Shown: piece after piece, positions 1 through 11,198 of the stretch
How the letters are laid out: each line of letters opens with the position of its first letter
Numbering within the stretch: the stretch's first letter is position 1
Assembly (NCBI GenBank): GCA_958496175.1
Contig: OY292278.1
Coordinates: forward strand, 12,028,001 to 12,092,000
Origin: Sisyra terminalis
Taxonomy: Eukaryota; Arthropoda; Insecta; Neuroptera; Sisyridae
Direction of reading: 5' to 3'
DNA length: 64,000 nt
The notes under the pieces: model-generated
Database searches by the model: none
Told to the model about the DNA's origin: nothing
Seen by the model: only the letters and a program-made list of their open reading frames with translations
Program-made: the position numbers and the translations under genes

Positions 1-271
1 GTATACTTAAAGTTGCCATTTTCTCACAATACTTAATAATTATCAAAGTATACTACAACAATATACATATACTAAAAGATAACCTTAAACCTAATATAGT
101 GCCCAGTGGGAGTCATTCCACATCATTTGGATTTTTGGTCAAAAGGGCTCTTTTCTAGACTAGAGCTATACATTATAGTTCCTGACTAGAGAACTTATAG
201 AGGTAAGTTTAATATAAATTTCCAAATCTTGAATATCTTCAAAATGACTCTAGAAAACTAAATGAAAGGCT

Positions 272-1127
272 CAAGTCCCTTTTAGGTCGATCAATATCTG
301 GCAACGTTGCATTTTTTAATTATTTTATTCTATTCGTGATTTTTTTGTTAGTTCAATTCTACAGAGGTGTGAAAATTTTTAGACTCAACAGATTTTTACT
401 TTCCTCCAGCAATGTATCGCCCAGACTGTAAAACATCCAACATCAGTTATGGTTTGGAGCTGCATATCAGCAAAGGGTACCAGTAGGATATACATTGTGG
501 AAGGTACTATGAGGTAAGACCAATATATAAAAGTCTTGGAAACTAGGTTACTTCCTCAAACTAAAGAGTGGTTTTCGGAAGAAAATGTTATCTTTATATA
601 GGATGGAGCTCCTAGCCATAAAGCCAAAAAAGTTATAGATTTCCTCAAAAATTCTAACATTAATGTGCCTTCTTGGCCAGGAAATAGTCCTGATGCTAAT
701 CTCATAGAAAATTTTTGAGTCATTGTGAAGAAAAAACTAAAAAAAATAAACTACTATAACACGGGTGGATCTGATTACTAAACTCATTAAGATATGGCAT
801 CATAATAAAATATAAATGAAAAAAATAGTATAGAGTATGCCAAGATGAGAAAAATAATTTATAAACAATAAAGGGTACCACATAAAACATTAGATGAGTG
901 AAATTATTGTAATTTTTGAATTTATAACATTTAAAAACAAAAATGTGTTTTTTTTCTCTTGAGTTGTCTTGAGTCTAATAATTTTCACACCTCTGTAATA
1001 TGGTATAATTTTTTCTTCTGTGGCTAAATTTTCATTATGGGCCGATTGATTTGCGAATTATATAAAAAAAAAAAACAAAGTAGAAAATCCAACGTTGCCA
1101 GATATTGACCGACCTAAAAGGGACTTG
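272..1127. mobile_element. MITE with ~46-bp terminal inverted repeats, interrupted by a Tc1 element
   Basis: The two ends are inverted copies of each other over about 46 bp. The left end starts TCAAGTCCCTTTTAGGTCG and the right end reads CGACCTAAAAGGGACTTGA. The interior is non-coding apart from a Tc1 insertion at 362-995. It lies downstream of the last visible Sap130-like exon, probably inside an intron. A diverged relative of the interior occurs near 30260-30320. Confidence 0.65.
362..995 (+). pseudogene. Decayed Tc1-like DNA transposon
   Basis: The ends CAGAGGTGTGAAAATT and its inverse, each flanked by TA, are those of a Tc1/mariner element with a TA target duplication. Inside, the plus strand still reads as the C-terminal half of a Tc1 transposase. 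A VWSCISAKGT-like stretch lies near 450, DGAPSHKAKKVIDF near 602-640 and WPGNSPDANLIENF near 675-715, each with in-frame stops or substitutions. The N-terminal DNA-binding half is missing. At 634 bp the copy is far shorter than an active element of about 1.6 kb, so it is dead. It is nested in the MITE at 272-1127. Confidence 0.85.
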
Positions 1128-1306
1128 AACCAAATGAAATTTCACATAATTAGTAGATAGTTTTTCCCCAAATTTCACCGAATTGACCAAGCACAGCAGT
1201 GATTTTTACCCCAAACAATATAACGATCGAAAACCCAAAACATTTTTCAGTCTTCTTATTTTTTCAAGAATTTAGTATTATAAGTAGGTAGGTAATTTAA
1301 AACCAC

Positions 1307-4300
1307 CTGAATTTTGTTGTTGCTGCTGCTGTTGTTGTTGTTGTTGAAGTTTGGCCATAGCGGCCGTAAAAGTTAACGAGCTACAAGGTGCTATATTGCT
1401 CGATGGTGTTTGAACTTGTGCGATTTGTATGGACGACTGTGGCGGGTGTGTGATCACCTTGGAAGCACCAACTGTTACAGTTGGATTCCCTGAAATTGAT
1501 GGTGTGAACGCCAATTTGGTTTGAGCAGCTTTCGAGACGACAACGGCCGCAACTCGACCTGCCGTCAGCACAGTACCACTTTGAGCTAAACGAGCTGCCT
1601 GTGCATTTGTCGTTGGAATTGAAACCTATTTAATGAAAATTATTATTATGATTATTATTATTATTATTATTATTATGTCCTTTTTAAATCTTCGCATTTA
1701 AGTTTGATACGTACTGTTCGATTTGTTGTAGCCACTTGTCGTTGTGGGGTCGTTGTAACAGCAAGCCGTGAATTGGGGTTGATGTGTTGAGCGCTTGTTA
1801 CGGTCGTGTAAACTAAAGTTTGGGGACCAACAGCCTTGGAAACATTTACCTGAGACACCGTCAACGAAGTTCCTAAAGTTTGTACTGGTACAACAGGTTT
1901 GTATGTTTGAATCTGAAAAAAAACGAATATGTTTATAAAATTTTCTATTATTTTTTTCTTCGACTAGATGTTTTTTCTACGAAAAGTGAAAAGATCAACT
2001 GAAAATTTGTAACACTCATACACTACTTTGTAAAAATTAACTTAAATTAAATGAACCGTTTATTTTCAAAGTGAGTTAAGTCCATTTCAAGAACAATCCC
2101 TATAGTGTTATCATTTTTAACCATAGGAACATAAGATACTAAGGAAGAGGGAATAATTACCGTTTTTGTTAACAACTAAAATGAAATCAGTAATTTGTCA
2201 ACACTAAGCAGTTAAACAATTAACATACTTTGTTCTAGTTACAAGAAGAAGAATCACCACATAGACCGTCCTTGAAATGGGCTTGCGCCACTTTCAAAAT
2301 AAACGAGTCAAATATTGGTATTCATAGGTGTTGGATTAAAAATACTGTTATTTTTTTTAACAATTCTTTAGTACTATCGTACCACGTTTCCTTTCTTTCG
2401 CGACTTCTTCAAGTACTGTAAACACAAAAAATAAAAAAATTATCAAGCTCAAGAGTTGTGAAAATCTAAATGGCAGGACCAAGATAACTTTTAACTTATT
2501 ATAATTTATTGTAAAGAAATTAATCTACCAACTAGGATCGTAGGATAATGTTAAAGAACAACAGTCTTTTTAATCCAAACACCCATAAATACCAACATTT
2601 ATTTATAATTATGAATATGAATAAGTATCATTAACTTTAATGTAGTGTCCGAGTGAAACCAAAACTTTCATATAAGGTCATGTTTTCGTAGAAAAAAGTC
2701 AATCATAATTAGTTAGACTTTACTTTTAAATCCTATAGGCATTCATTAATCATTAAGTCCCTAGTATTTGAACTAATCATTAACATAACATGTTATTATA
2801 ATTTCTTATAGATGATAAAATTCAGATACAGCTTTTATTAAATAAGAAGACAATTCAGGTTGTTTAAGATCGATTTTTTTAAATTAATATTTTTAAATAT
2901 TCAAATTAGCTACGTTTTGTTACGTATCGTAACTTCATCAGGCTTCTTGAATAAATTTATTGAATTTAAATTGAAAATATTATATATTTTGTGATTCAAG
3001 AAGCCTGATGTAGTTACGATACGTAACGACACGTAGCTAATTTGAATATTAAAAAATATTAAATTAAAAAGCCGATCTTAAACAACCTGAATTGTCTTAT
3101 TATTTAATAATTTTCTTATTTCAAATAAATTATTTATGCTGAAATAAGAGGTTGATTTGAAAGAAATACATACACCTAATATTTTTGTTTAATATTAGTT
3201 ACGAATAATTTAAATTAATAAAGAAAAGTTATAAAACAAAATTACTTTTTACCTAATATGTTTAGGTACATCAAATAGAAAGTACTCTTTCTTGTATCTT
3301 AATAACAAAATAATTTCTTATAAACTTTGAACAGTTTTCTTTCGAACTTAAAAAAAATATTAATGAACTGATAGTTATCAGTATTCATAATTGAAGAATC
3401 AAATAATAAGTGAAAAACAATATTTTTTAACACTTTTATCTCACAAATTAAGTTTCGATTTCGGTCGTAGTTTCGGCTTGACGACAGTCGAAACTGAAAC
3501 TCGCTTTTTGGTCGAAACCGAAAGTTCGGACGGACACTACTTTAGTGTTGCATTTTTTCAAAAACGAATTTCTACAAAATTTTTGGTTCGTAAATCCAAA
3601 TGCTTTTGCCCGTTTAACTTACTTGAGTTGCTCCCACTGTAGTATCAAACGTTGAATGAATTACAGCAGAAGCAGGCCGAACTGCACTAGTGGTTATGGG
3701 CTGTCCTCGTGGCACTACATTGCCGCGTCCTTGCATTATCGTAACGGGTGTCGTTATATTTCGAGATTGGGTGACAAGAAGAGGATTTTGTCCACCCGTC
3801 TTAGGTGTTCCAACTTGATTAGTGGTTTGAACTAAAACATAATCAAATTTTTTATTTGCCAATCATAAATTTAATAAAAAATCTATTAATGAATAATTAT
3901 GTATGTCTTATGACTTAATTTTTTTATTGAATACGGCATGTTTCAGCAGTCTTTGGTTGTCATCATCAGCTGATTATTGTGATAATATAATGATTGTTCA
4001 TTGAGACTCGGAAATAATAGTTAAAATATTTATCAATGTTAAACAAATCTATGTTGTTTTTTAAAACCGTATCAAACGATGTCGTAAAGGCTTACACGAT
4101 GATGAAGGTAAAACTTTTTTTTTTCTATACGTCAGTTATTTGTAGGGTATGCATTTTCTATAATTCTTCAGTAAAAATATTATGCAGTACAATTCATCAA
4201 ACGTAAAATCTAAAACCAACGTCCATAGAAATTCTTGCCAATAATTCTTCAAATATTTTGATTATCAAGCAGTTTTCTACAGTGGTCAGTAGTATGAAAT

Positions 4301-4884
4301 GTTTCCATAGCTGAAGTGGTACATTTCATCCAATACTCTTTGAAGATCACTGACGTTTTGCAATCAAAACACAGTATAATCTGAGGATTTTTGGAAAGAA
4401 AATTGACACTGCTATTTACTTGTTTGTATGACATTAGCTGGACTTGGGGTTCTTGATGGGGCAAGCTGTCGAACTGCTGCCGTTTGTTGGCTGACAGTAA
4501 TGCCTCTGAGAGGCGTTCCGCCTCGGGGGACAGCAATATTGGCAACGGCTGCAGGACCTCGAGGAACATGATACGCTACTAAAATATAAAAGATGCTATT
4601 AGTGGCAAAGTTTAATATTTTTAAAGGGCAAAACCAATACCTTGTTTCAGATATGTTTGAGGGACAATAGTCGAAATAATTGTTTGGCCAGTGGTTGACG
4701 CTGTTGGGATTGTGCTGACCGAAGGGGGCACAGCGTGGGTCAAGACCCGCATTTGCGGTTGGGTCACATAAGTCTTTAAGCCGTCTGGAGACTTAACTAC
4801 CAATTTGGAGGCGAAATTGTAAGGAAATGCCTTATTGGTTTGTTCTCGTTTTTCGTTCTCATTATGACTACTTGGATTGCTCAT
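1307..4884 (-). CDS. Sap130: Sap130-like Sin3/HDAC complex subunit, N-terminal part (gene runs off the left edge)
   Basis: Five coding exons join in frame: 4884-4641, 4578-4420, 3831-3623, 1912-1715 and 1625-1307. Together they give about 376 residues with no stop. The start is the ATG at 4884, in an exon that begins at an acceptor at 4898, so a non-coding first exon lies upstream. The protein is low-complexity and rich in Thr, Val, Gln and Pro. It has a GLKTYVTQPQ segment near residue 35, a YHVPRGPAAVANIAVPRG segment at the exon 1/2 join, a VVPRGQP segment, and a run of 11 Gln just before the last donor. The VPRG motif and composition resemble SAP130, a scaffold of the nuclear Sin3 histone deacetylase corepressor. 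This is recognition by eye, not by alignment. The conserved C-terminal SAP130 domain should lie in exons left of position 1. Introns hold an F3 MITE and a foldback repeat. The alternative is another Gln/Thr-rich nuclear cofactor. Confidence 0.6.
1640..1676. repeat. ATT trinucleotide microsatellite
   Basis: A run of ATT/ATG triplets lies in the short 89-bp intron between the last two visible Sap130-like exons (1626-1714). Confidence 0.8.
2054..2311. mobile_element. F3 MITE, copy 1
   Basis: A 258-bp element lies in the Sap130-like intron 1913-3622. The ends are inverted repeats of about 40 bp. The left begins CCGTTTATTTTCAAAGTGAG and the right ends CACTTTCAAAATAAACGAG. It is nearly identical in length and most bases to 54625-54883 and has no coding capacity. 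Confidence 0.8.
2838..3108. repeat. Foldback repeat with ~117-bp arms
   Basis: Arm 2838-2955 is the inverse of 2992-3108 with few differences; for example GACAATTCAGGTTGTTTAAG on the left matches the inverse on the right. An AT-rich spacer of 36 bp separates the arms. It lies in a Sap130-like intron, so the pre-mRNA could form a long hairpin. It is probably a non-autonomous transposon. Confidence 0.8.
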
Positions 4885-4898
4885 TTCGTTTTGTTTAG

Positions 4899-5123
4899 CT
4901 GGAAACAATCCGATTTAAGAGACGCGCGAATGATGAAACAATAAACTTTAAATGTAACGAACATTAAATAATGGAAAAATAATGAATGTGGCTTCCACAA
5001 AATTTTTCACTCACAAACAAGGTAAGTGTTCGTTTTTGCAACGATCGCTATATAATCACTGTGACGTCACTGACATTTCAAGCATCATTCAACTTTTCAA
5101 AAAAAAAATCAATTTCCCGTTAA
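4899..5123. promoter_or_regulatory. Sap130-like 5' region with a CRE palindrome
   Basis: This lies upstream of the Sap130-like start exon. A minus-strand donor (GTGAGT, forward 5009-5014) is a candidate end of a non-coding first exon at 5015. TGACGTCA, a perfect CREB/ATF site, lies at 5062-5069, just upstream of that exon. No experimental support can be read from sequence. Confidence 0.35.
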
Positions 5124-5491
5124 AATGCGTCAAATATATCACAAATTTCCAGTAAAACTTCAGTTACGCAATTTATTTGATTATCTAAAATCGTTTCAAC
5201 AAATTTTCGTTCAAAATCTTGAAATTTAACAAAAAATATTTGAATTTAAGAGTTGTCAACAAAAATCAAACTAGAAAAGTCACTAAGTATCACAGCATAC
5301 CATCACTTAAAATTGAAAAGTTTCTAACATTTTCCACTTTTGTCATTGGCGACCGCATTTCACGAACTAGCTATTTTTTACCATATTTGTTGTACAACAA
5401 AGATAAAGTATTGTTATCCTTGACAACAAATAAAGATACAAAAATTGATGCTTATTTAGCTGAAGCATATGGAACCTATTTGAAAATTTAA
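5124..5491 (+). other. Two overlapping short open frames, no recognised product
   Basis: An ATG frame at 5124-5219 (31 codons) overlaps a second frame open from 5189 to 5491 that has no ATG at its head. Together they could be one frameshifted small basic protein, but I recognise no family. Codon usage is not distinctive. The stretch sits close to the divergent side of the Sap130-like promoter. It may be non-coding. Confidence 0.15.
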
Positions 5492-5817
5492 AAATCAAAT
5501 GCGCGATGCGTTGACAATGAAAATGGAATAAGTCAAGAATTTTATACTTTCTTTTCGTAATAACTAGTTTTACAATATATTAAAAGTATTAAAATGTCTG
5601 AAAAAACAATAAAGTTAATTATTGGTTATTGAATTTTTTAAATTTATTATAGTTAAAGAAGTCCACCCAAAATTCATATTTTTAAATAAGTTCTATTCGT
5701 TCAATAATTTAAAAAAAATCATAATATTTGGAATTTGATAGTATTTTTGAACTAAAATACAACTTGTCTTTTATTAAAGCCATTCATAAATTAGGTAGAA
5801 AATTGCAAGAGGACGGA

Positions 5818-6120
5818 TCATAAATATTTTATATTTTAACTTACAAAAAGACTATTATTTTACCTAGGGGGGTCCTATAATAGTAAAATTAACGTTAATT
5901 AGGCACTTAAATAACTTCGTATTCAAAAATAAATCCTCTTTGTCTTCAAAAAATAAATTAAAGTTATTTTTCTTGAGTCATAAGTATTTTTTATTTTAAC
6001 TTACAAAAAGTCTAAGGTTTTATTTTGAGGGGTCCGATAATGGCAAAATTAGGATTAATTAGTTCCGTTAGTCCTTTAAATAACTTCACTTATAAATAAA
6101 ATCCTCTTTGGAAATTGAAT
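5818..6120. repeat. Two diverged tandem copies of a ~160-bp unit
   Basis: The units 5818-5975 and 5978-6120 share TTTTAACTTACAAAAAG near the start, a GGGGTCC.ATAAT block in the middle and an AATCCTCTTTG block at the end. The rest of 5492-6835 is AT-rich intergenic DNA in which I see no gene. Confidence 0.6.
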
Positions 6121-6835
6121 GAAACAAATTTAAGCGTTAAACGTAGCAAATTATGCAGCACTTAGATAACAAAATATATACCCTCTTACAGGTGATTAGC
6201 CCTGTTAAAAAAAGCATTTTAAATGTTCAAAAAACTCAGAAGATTTCATTTAAAGTTATTAAAGGCATTTTAAATGTAATGAATTCAATATGTCTTTTTA
6301 ACACGTAGGATTTTGGTAAAGGAAACAGCTACAAATAGTAATATAAGTATCATAGACAGTATGCGTCTAAAAAAATAAATTTAATTTATTTCTCTTGATT
6401 TGAAATACGAAATACTGTTACTATTATATTTTAGTGAAGAGGAAAATAAAAAAAAAATGAATTCAATGAAATTACATTCTTTAAAGACTATTAAAAGAAA
6501 TGTTAATTTAACAAATTATTGCTGAAAATATCAAAGAAGCAAAGGTATGAGTACTGGGCGCCGATTTAATGGAAGGTACAACATTCAAAAAGACTGAGCG
6601 TTTAAATTATTACTTTCAACCGAATACGGAGGTACGCTCTGCTAAGTGGGTTAAGAATCCTTTCCAGTGAGAGTTTAAATTTTAGAAGATGTTTTTATAT
6701 CTATAAGTAAAATAATAAATAAACAAAGCAATGATTTATAAATTATATATATAAAAAAGAAGTTTTCATACGAGAAATCTTACAAAAATTAGCAATTAAG
6801 TATTGTAAAATTTATTTAATTTGAAAGTGATACAA

Positions 6836-8257
6836 TTAATTGGCTTCAACTATACTAATTTTGATATTTTCCTTGGTCAAAAGGGCCTCAAAATCGACAA
6901 TAACGTCGTCCAAATTCGAAAACGAAAAAGCTCCCAATTTGTTGCTACTAGTGATTTCATTTTCATACAGCGACAAATCGATTTGTTTTTGATTTTCTGG
7001 TAAACATACTGTGAAACTAACTTTAGCTGGAAGTTGTTTTTGGCTTGGAATTTGAGTAACGATTTCATTTTTTTCATCGCAAATTAGTATTGGCTTGTTG
7101 AGAATGGGGATTTCCATGCTGAGATGAGCGCACTCTGGGTCCCATGGCTGGGCAAGGTAGGACGCTTGTTGGGCGCAGCCTTCGGCGATGATTTCGTCGG
7201 GACGATCAGCGAATAAATCGGCTTCGGGGAACAAAGCCGCAATGGTCGATTGTAATTTTGGGATTCTAGTAGAGCCGCCGCAGAGAATTACTTTGTTGAT
7301 TGGGAAATTTTTGACCGATTCATTGATGGGTTCGAGATATTTTTGCATTAGGGGAGATATAAGACTTTCGAATCTTGGTCGGGTGATGTTTTGACGCCAA
7401 TCAACCCCATCGCAAAGGGATTCGATGAAGACTTGACTGGTTGACATTGTCGATAAGACATGTTTGCATACTTCAGCGTGTTGTCGTAGTTTACTCATTG
7501 AACGTTTACTTTCTTGAGGATCGATTTTCCATTTGTTGAAGAACTCTTTCGCGATAAAATCGGCCAAGATGTTTGTGAAAGTATTGCCACCCAAATCAGA
7601 CCGGTGGTTTGTTGCCAAAATATGATACATTCCGTTGGAGGCTTGCACAACAGAAGCATCACAAGAGATGCCTCCTAATCGATAAACCAAAATGTTTGTT
7701 GTTTCCAAATCGGCGATATTTCCGTAAGCCAAAACGGCAGCGGCCGGCTCACTAATGATTTGCACAACAGCAAAACCAGCCTCAGTGACACATTTCCAAA
7801 CTTTTTGGCGACAAGTTTGTGAAAAATGTAGCGGTACAGAAACAACCACTTTCAAATTATTATCCAATCGCACCGCATTATTTGCTGTTTGAAAAATGGT
7901 TTTAAATAATAATATAGCGATTTCTTCCGGTGAACAAGTAACTGTTCTTTCATTCAACGTTAATGTATAAGCGATATCACCACTTTCCGATATTGAACAG
8001 TTATTGCTCGTTTGCACTAGCTCTTCAATATTTTCACTACATAATAAACGTTTATTATTGACGACAGCCCCAGCTACATTTCTGGCAATACCATTTTTTG
8101 CGGCCAATCCTGTCAGGAACTCCGAATCATTGATTGAAACCACAGCCGGTGTTAGTCGGTCCCCTAGGTCGTTAGTAATTATTTCGTTTTTTCCATCTTT
8201 ATGTACAGCAATCGACAATGTCGTATTGCCAAAATAAAGACCCAAAGAACACGTCAT
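6836..8257 (-). CDS. HSPA14: HSPA14-type Hsp70-like protein (ribosome-associated chaperone)
   Basis: A single coding exon gives 473 residues (the human protein has about 509). The ATG at 8257 is chosen because the frame upstream crosses an acceptor (TTTCAG, ending 8263). A 55-bp 5'UTR intron probably spans 8263-8317 with donor GGTAAT. The protein is an Hsp70 ATPase fold followed by a short substrate-binding part, lacking the long C-terminal lid. Hsp70 landmarks are NDLGDRLTPAVV near residue 30, IISEPAAAVLAYG near 170 and ILCGGSTRIPKLQ near 325. Phosphate loop 1 reads GLYFGNTT, with Tyr where canonical Hsp70 has the catalytic Asp, and loop 2 reads VYRLGG rather than FDLGGGT. Such loops are usual for HSPA14/Ssz1, which binds the Hsp40 partner DNAJC2 (MPP11) as the ribosome-associated complex and acts on nascent chains. 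AATAAA lies about 20 nt past the stop, on the minus strand at 6812-6817. Confidence 0.92.
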   Translation of the reverse strand: MTCSLGLYFGNTTLSIAVHKDGKNEIITNDLGDRLTPAVVSINDSEFLTGLAAKNGIARNVAGAVVNNKRLLCSENIEELVQTSNNCSISESGDIAYTLTLNERTVTCSPEEIAILLFKTIFQTANNAVRLDNNLKVVVSVPLHFSQTCRQKVWKCVTEAGFAVVQIISEPAAAVLAYGNIADLETTNILVYRLGGISCDASVVQASNGMYHILATNHRSDLGGNTFTNILADFIAKEFFNKWKIDPQESKRSMSKLRQHAEVCKHVLSTMSTSQVFIESLCDGVDWRQNITRPRFESLISPLMQKYLEPINESVKNFPINKVILCGGSTRIPKLQSTIAALFPEADLFADRPDEIIAEGCAQQASYLAQPWDPECAHLSMEIPILNKPILICDEKNEIVTQIPSQKQLPAKVSFTVCLPENQKQIDLSLYENEITSSNKLGAFSFSNLDDVIVDFEALLTKENIKISIVEAN

Positions 8258-8359
8258 TTTGCCTGAAACAATTTCAATTAGCACTATAATAAGAATTTTT
8301 AACAAAATAAAAATTACCGTAAGCAACAGTAAGGGAATTCTTCACGTGTTTAACGGCAC

Positions 8360-11150
8360 CTAACCTATATTTCTCTCACAGAAAACAGAAATACAATATA
8401 AGAAATGTTATAGAATGTTAATTTCTTTGTTTTTGAATTATTTCACTGATTTAAAATAAAAATGATTCAAAGCATTTCTATATTATTTGGTTTAAACAAT
8501 TTTTACTTCTTACAACACTTAATGTCATTTAAACCATTACTTCCATATGCAACCAGCATTTCTTTTTAGACTACAATTTGCCTAATACAACTCAGGTCAT
8601 AATACAACTAACTTATCAATATAACAATAAAAAATTGACTATTTTAATACTATAAAGAAATTTAACTATTCATCATTAAAGATTAACAGCTTATAATCAA
8701 CAATTATGCATTTGAAAACCGGTTTAATTTTTAGAGTCTTTTATGATGCCGGAACAAAGACAATAGCGACAAGACTCAACAGGCCTTACGGATTATTTAC
8801 ATCTGAATTGACCATAAATAGAATTAGAATGATATATATTTATAAATTTCATTTAAAAATGCTTATTGTATCAAATTTCCGGATTAATTTTAGCAAAACA
8901 TATAAAGAAAATTACGTATTATTAATTTTTGGGAACCAAGTCTGCCATAAGAGCTTGACCCCCATGGTGCTAATAAAGTTGTTATAATATTTTTTTAAGT
9001 AATCGAAATACTTATTAGTTTTTAAATATATTTCTAAGCCTTGTAATACTTCATATCTACGTAAATATACTTTTTATATCTAATACACTTTTAGTGAAAA
9101 TAACTTTTTTCTAAAAGTTAATGTGTTGATATTTTTTCCATTAAAAGATGTTTGTATTTTTGGGTGATGTAAAAAGTTTGGTACGTGGAAAAGCAATACC
9201 CGCGTAATTTAAGTTAATTTATATTAAATGAATAAGTATAGGCACAGTAATTCGTTAGTAAAGTAAAACTTTAGGAAAATTTATTTTTAATATGCTTTAT
9301 TTCAAATTTCTGAACATTAAAAAAAATAAACAAATATATTTATATCTAAGTAAAGAAAGGTCTTCGTTTATTTTCGATTTTTTCTTAATATTATATCTAA
9401 ATATACGAGTGGTACCGGTTTTACATTGTTTAAAATTCCCAAAGCTAACGTTTACCAATTTTTTTTCTAAGGCCTGAATAATTTATGTACGCAAATCATT
9501 GAGGAATAAATATACTTTCTGAGTTAATCTTCAACTAACGTAGCTCGTCAATGAAGTTCTAAATATTTTTCAACAATTTTTGGAATTTGAACTTCAGAAT
9601 ATATTCATTTTAATTCGCGAAAATTCAAGGAGTGTTCATTCTTAATTATTCATTTTAAATTCACAAGAGTTGCCGAAATGTAAGTACTAAGAAATCTGGA
9701 CGTTAATATGTTTATGGGATTCCGATTGTATAGTTTTATATTCGCGATAATTTATTTATTTTTACATTTAAAGTTTAAAATGTATAAACCTTTTTAATAT
9801 ATTTTAGATTCGCGAGTATTACAGAAGTATAAGTATGATTTTAAATTCGCGAAAATTTACTCATTGTTTTTATTTAAAGTTAAAATAAATGTATAAACAT
9901 TTTTTATTCATTTTAAATTCGCGAGAATTTCAGAAATGGAAGTATTCAAAAGTACGGATATTAACAACATGTTTACGTAATTCGGGGTGTATGGTTTTTA
10001 TATCGCGGGAGTATATCTATTGCTTTTTCTAAAACTGGCGTAAACTGTTGAAACGAATTTTATTTATTTAAAATTCGTGAAAGTCCCAAATATGTAATGT
10101 TTAGAAATTTGAGGGTTTAAGTCTTGACGTGATTTGGATTGTATGATTTTAAATTCACAAAAGTTTTCCCATTGATTTTATGTAGAGTTGCAAAAATTAT
10201 CTACATTTATTTTTATCGTTATCATTCCTATTAACTTTAGAGGAAATTATTGCTGTAAGTACAATACAGAGGTACAAGTAGTTCATTTTGAAGGTACAGG
10301 ACAAAAAATTACAGAGGAGTATTATATTTACGAAACAATAATACTATTAGGGCCATTAGGGCCTAAATTTTTTGCTCATTACTAAACAATAACAAATACG
10401 ATTCAATGACGGTATGAGCTATAAAAATCGTTCCCTTACTTTCTTATAAATCATCTTTATAGTTCGTCTAAAATAAGTTTTTCTTGGGACCATTATATTA
10501 GCAAAATCTAGTTACACAAATACTACAAAATTGACAAAAAAAATCTAATTTTAAAAAGAATTTTATAAATTTTTTACGGCCTAATTTTGGAATTTGATGA
10601 GAACCCCCCGTGTATTTACGGTATTTACAAATATCTTCTAATCCTTATAGTGGTTGATGAGAAGATGTATAGAATTGCGTAGGAAACGAAAATTTGAAAT
10701 AAAAATAGCCTAATTTTAGTTATAAAAAAATATATATCAATATTACAGTTTCAAAACTAGAATTGTTAATTATTTCCTTGAAGAAAAAAATAAGGAAATT
10801 AAAAACCCATTGCCCAATAAAACGTATAACCTTAAAGGTGATTTCATATGTTGGCACGTTGCTGGCTTGGACCAATAGTATTCCGCCACACATGACATAT
10901 CTGCAACTATTACATTTGTATGGAAACACATAATTGTATTTACATTTACCGTATTGCCACTAGAAACCACTCGACTAAGTCGTTTGTTCTTTCAAAAATT
11001 CCCATTTTCATTTAATTCTAAGTAGTTTCCAACCAATATTGTTATGTTATCACCATAAAACATAATCCATCGAAACCGTCAACCATTAAAAAAAAACAAC
11101 CTCTAGCCAAATATTGAGTAAGTTTTCATTAATTATTTAAAGAACATTCT
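8360..11150. other. Intergenic region between HSPA14 and HYOU1
   Basis: The region is AT-rich with no supported gene. Short open frames here have no recognisable domain and no splice logic. A degenerate repeat array lies at 9655-10190. The interval must contain both promoters. Confidence 0.6.
9655..10190. repeat. Degenerate tandem array around AAATTCGCGA motifs
   Basis: About four diverged units begin near 9655, 9805, 9910 and 10068. Each starts with AAATTC(G/A)C(G/A)(A)GA.., followed by a GAAATGTAAGTA-like block and then, in most, a GGATTGTATGGTTTT-like block. Spacing varies from about 105 to 160 bp. The CG-containing motif stands out against the AT-rich surroundings. No coding sense was found. 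Confidence 0.5.
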
Positions 11151-11198
11151 TACTAATTTTCACGGATTTTTTTCCGGTGTAGTTTACGACGAATAACA

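Noticed and set aside
1278..1310. Stop of the Sap130-like gene at 1278
   Set aside because: A CAG|GTGG donor lies before it and the conserved C-terminal domain is still missing, so the gene probably continues to the left.
4249..4569. Minus-strand open frame over Sap130-like exon 2
   Set aside because: It is a different frame from the one that joins in phase with both neighbours and gives the VPRG-rich sequence.
6540..6670. Possible transposase-like fragment (AKWVKNPFQ region)
   Set aside because: Too short, with a stop in the frame, and not assignable to a family.
8706..8987. 93-codon open frame between HSPA14 and HYOU1
   Set aside because: No recognisable domain or supporting splice structure; its AT-rich composition explains the residues.
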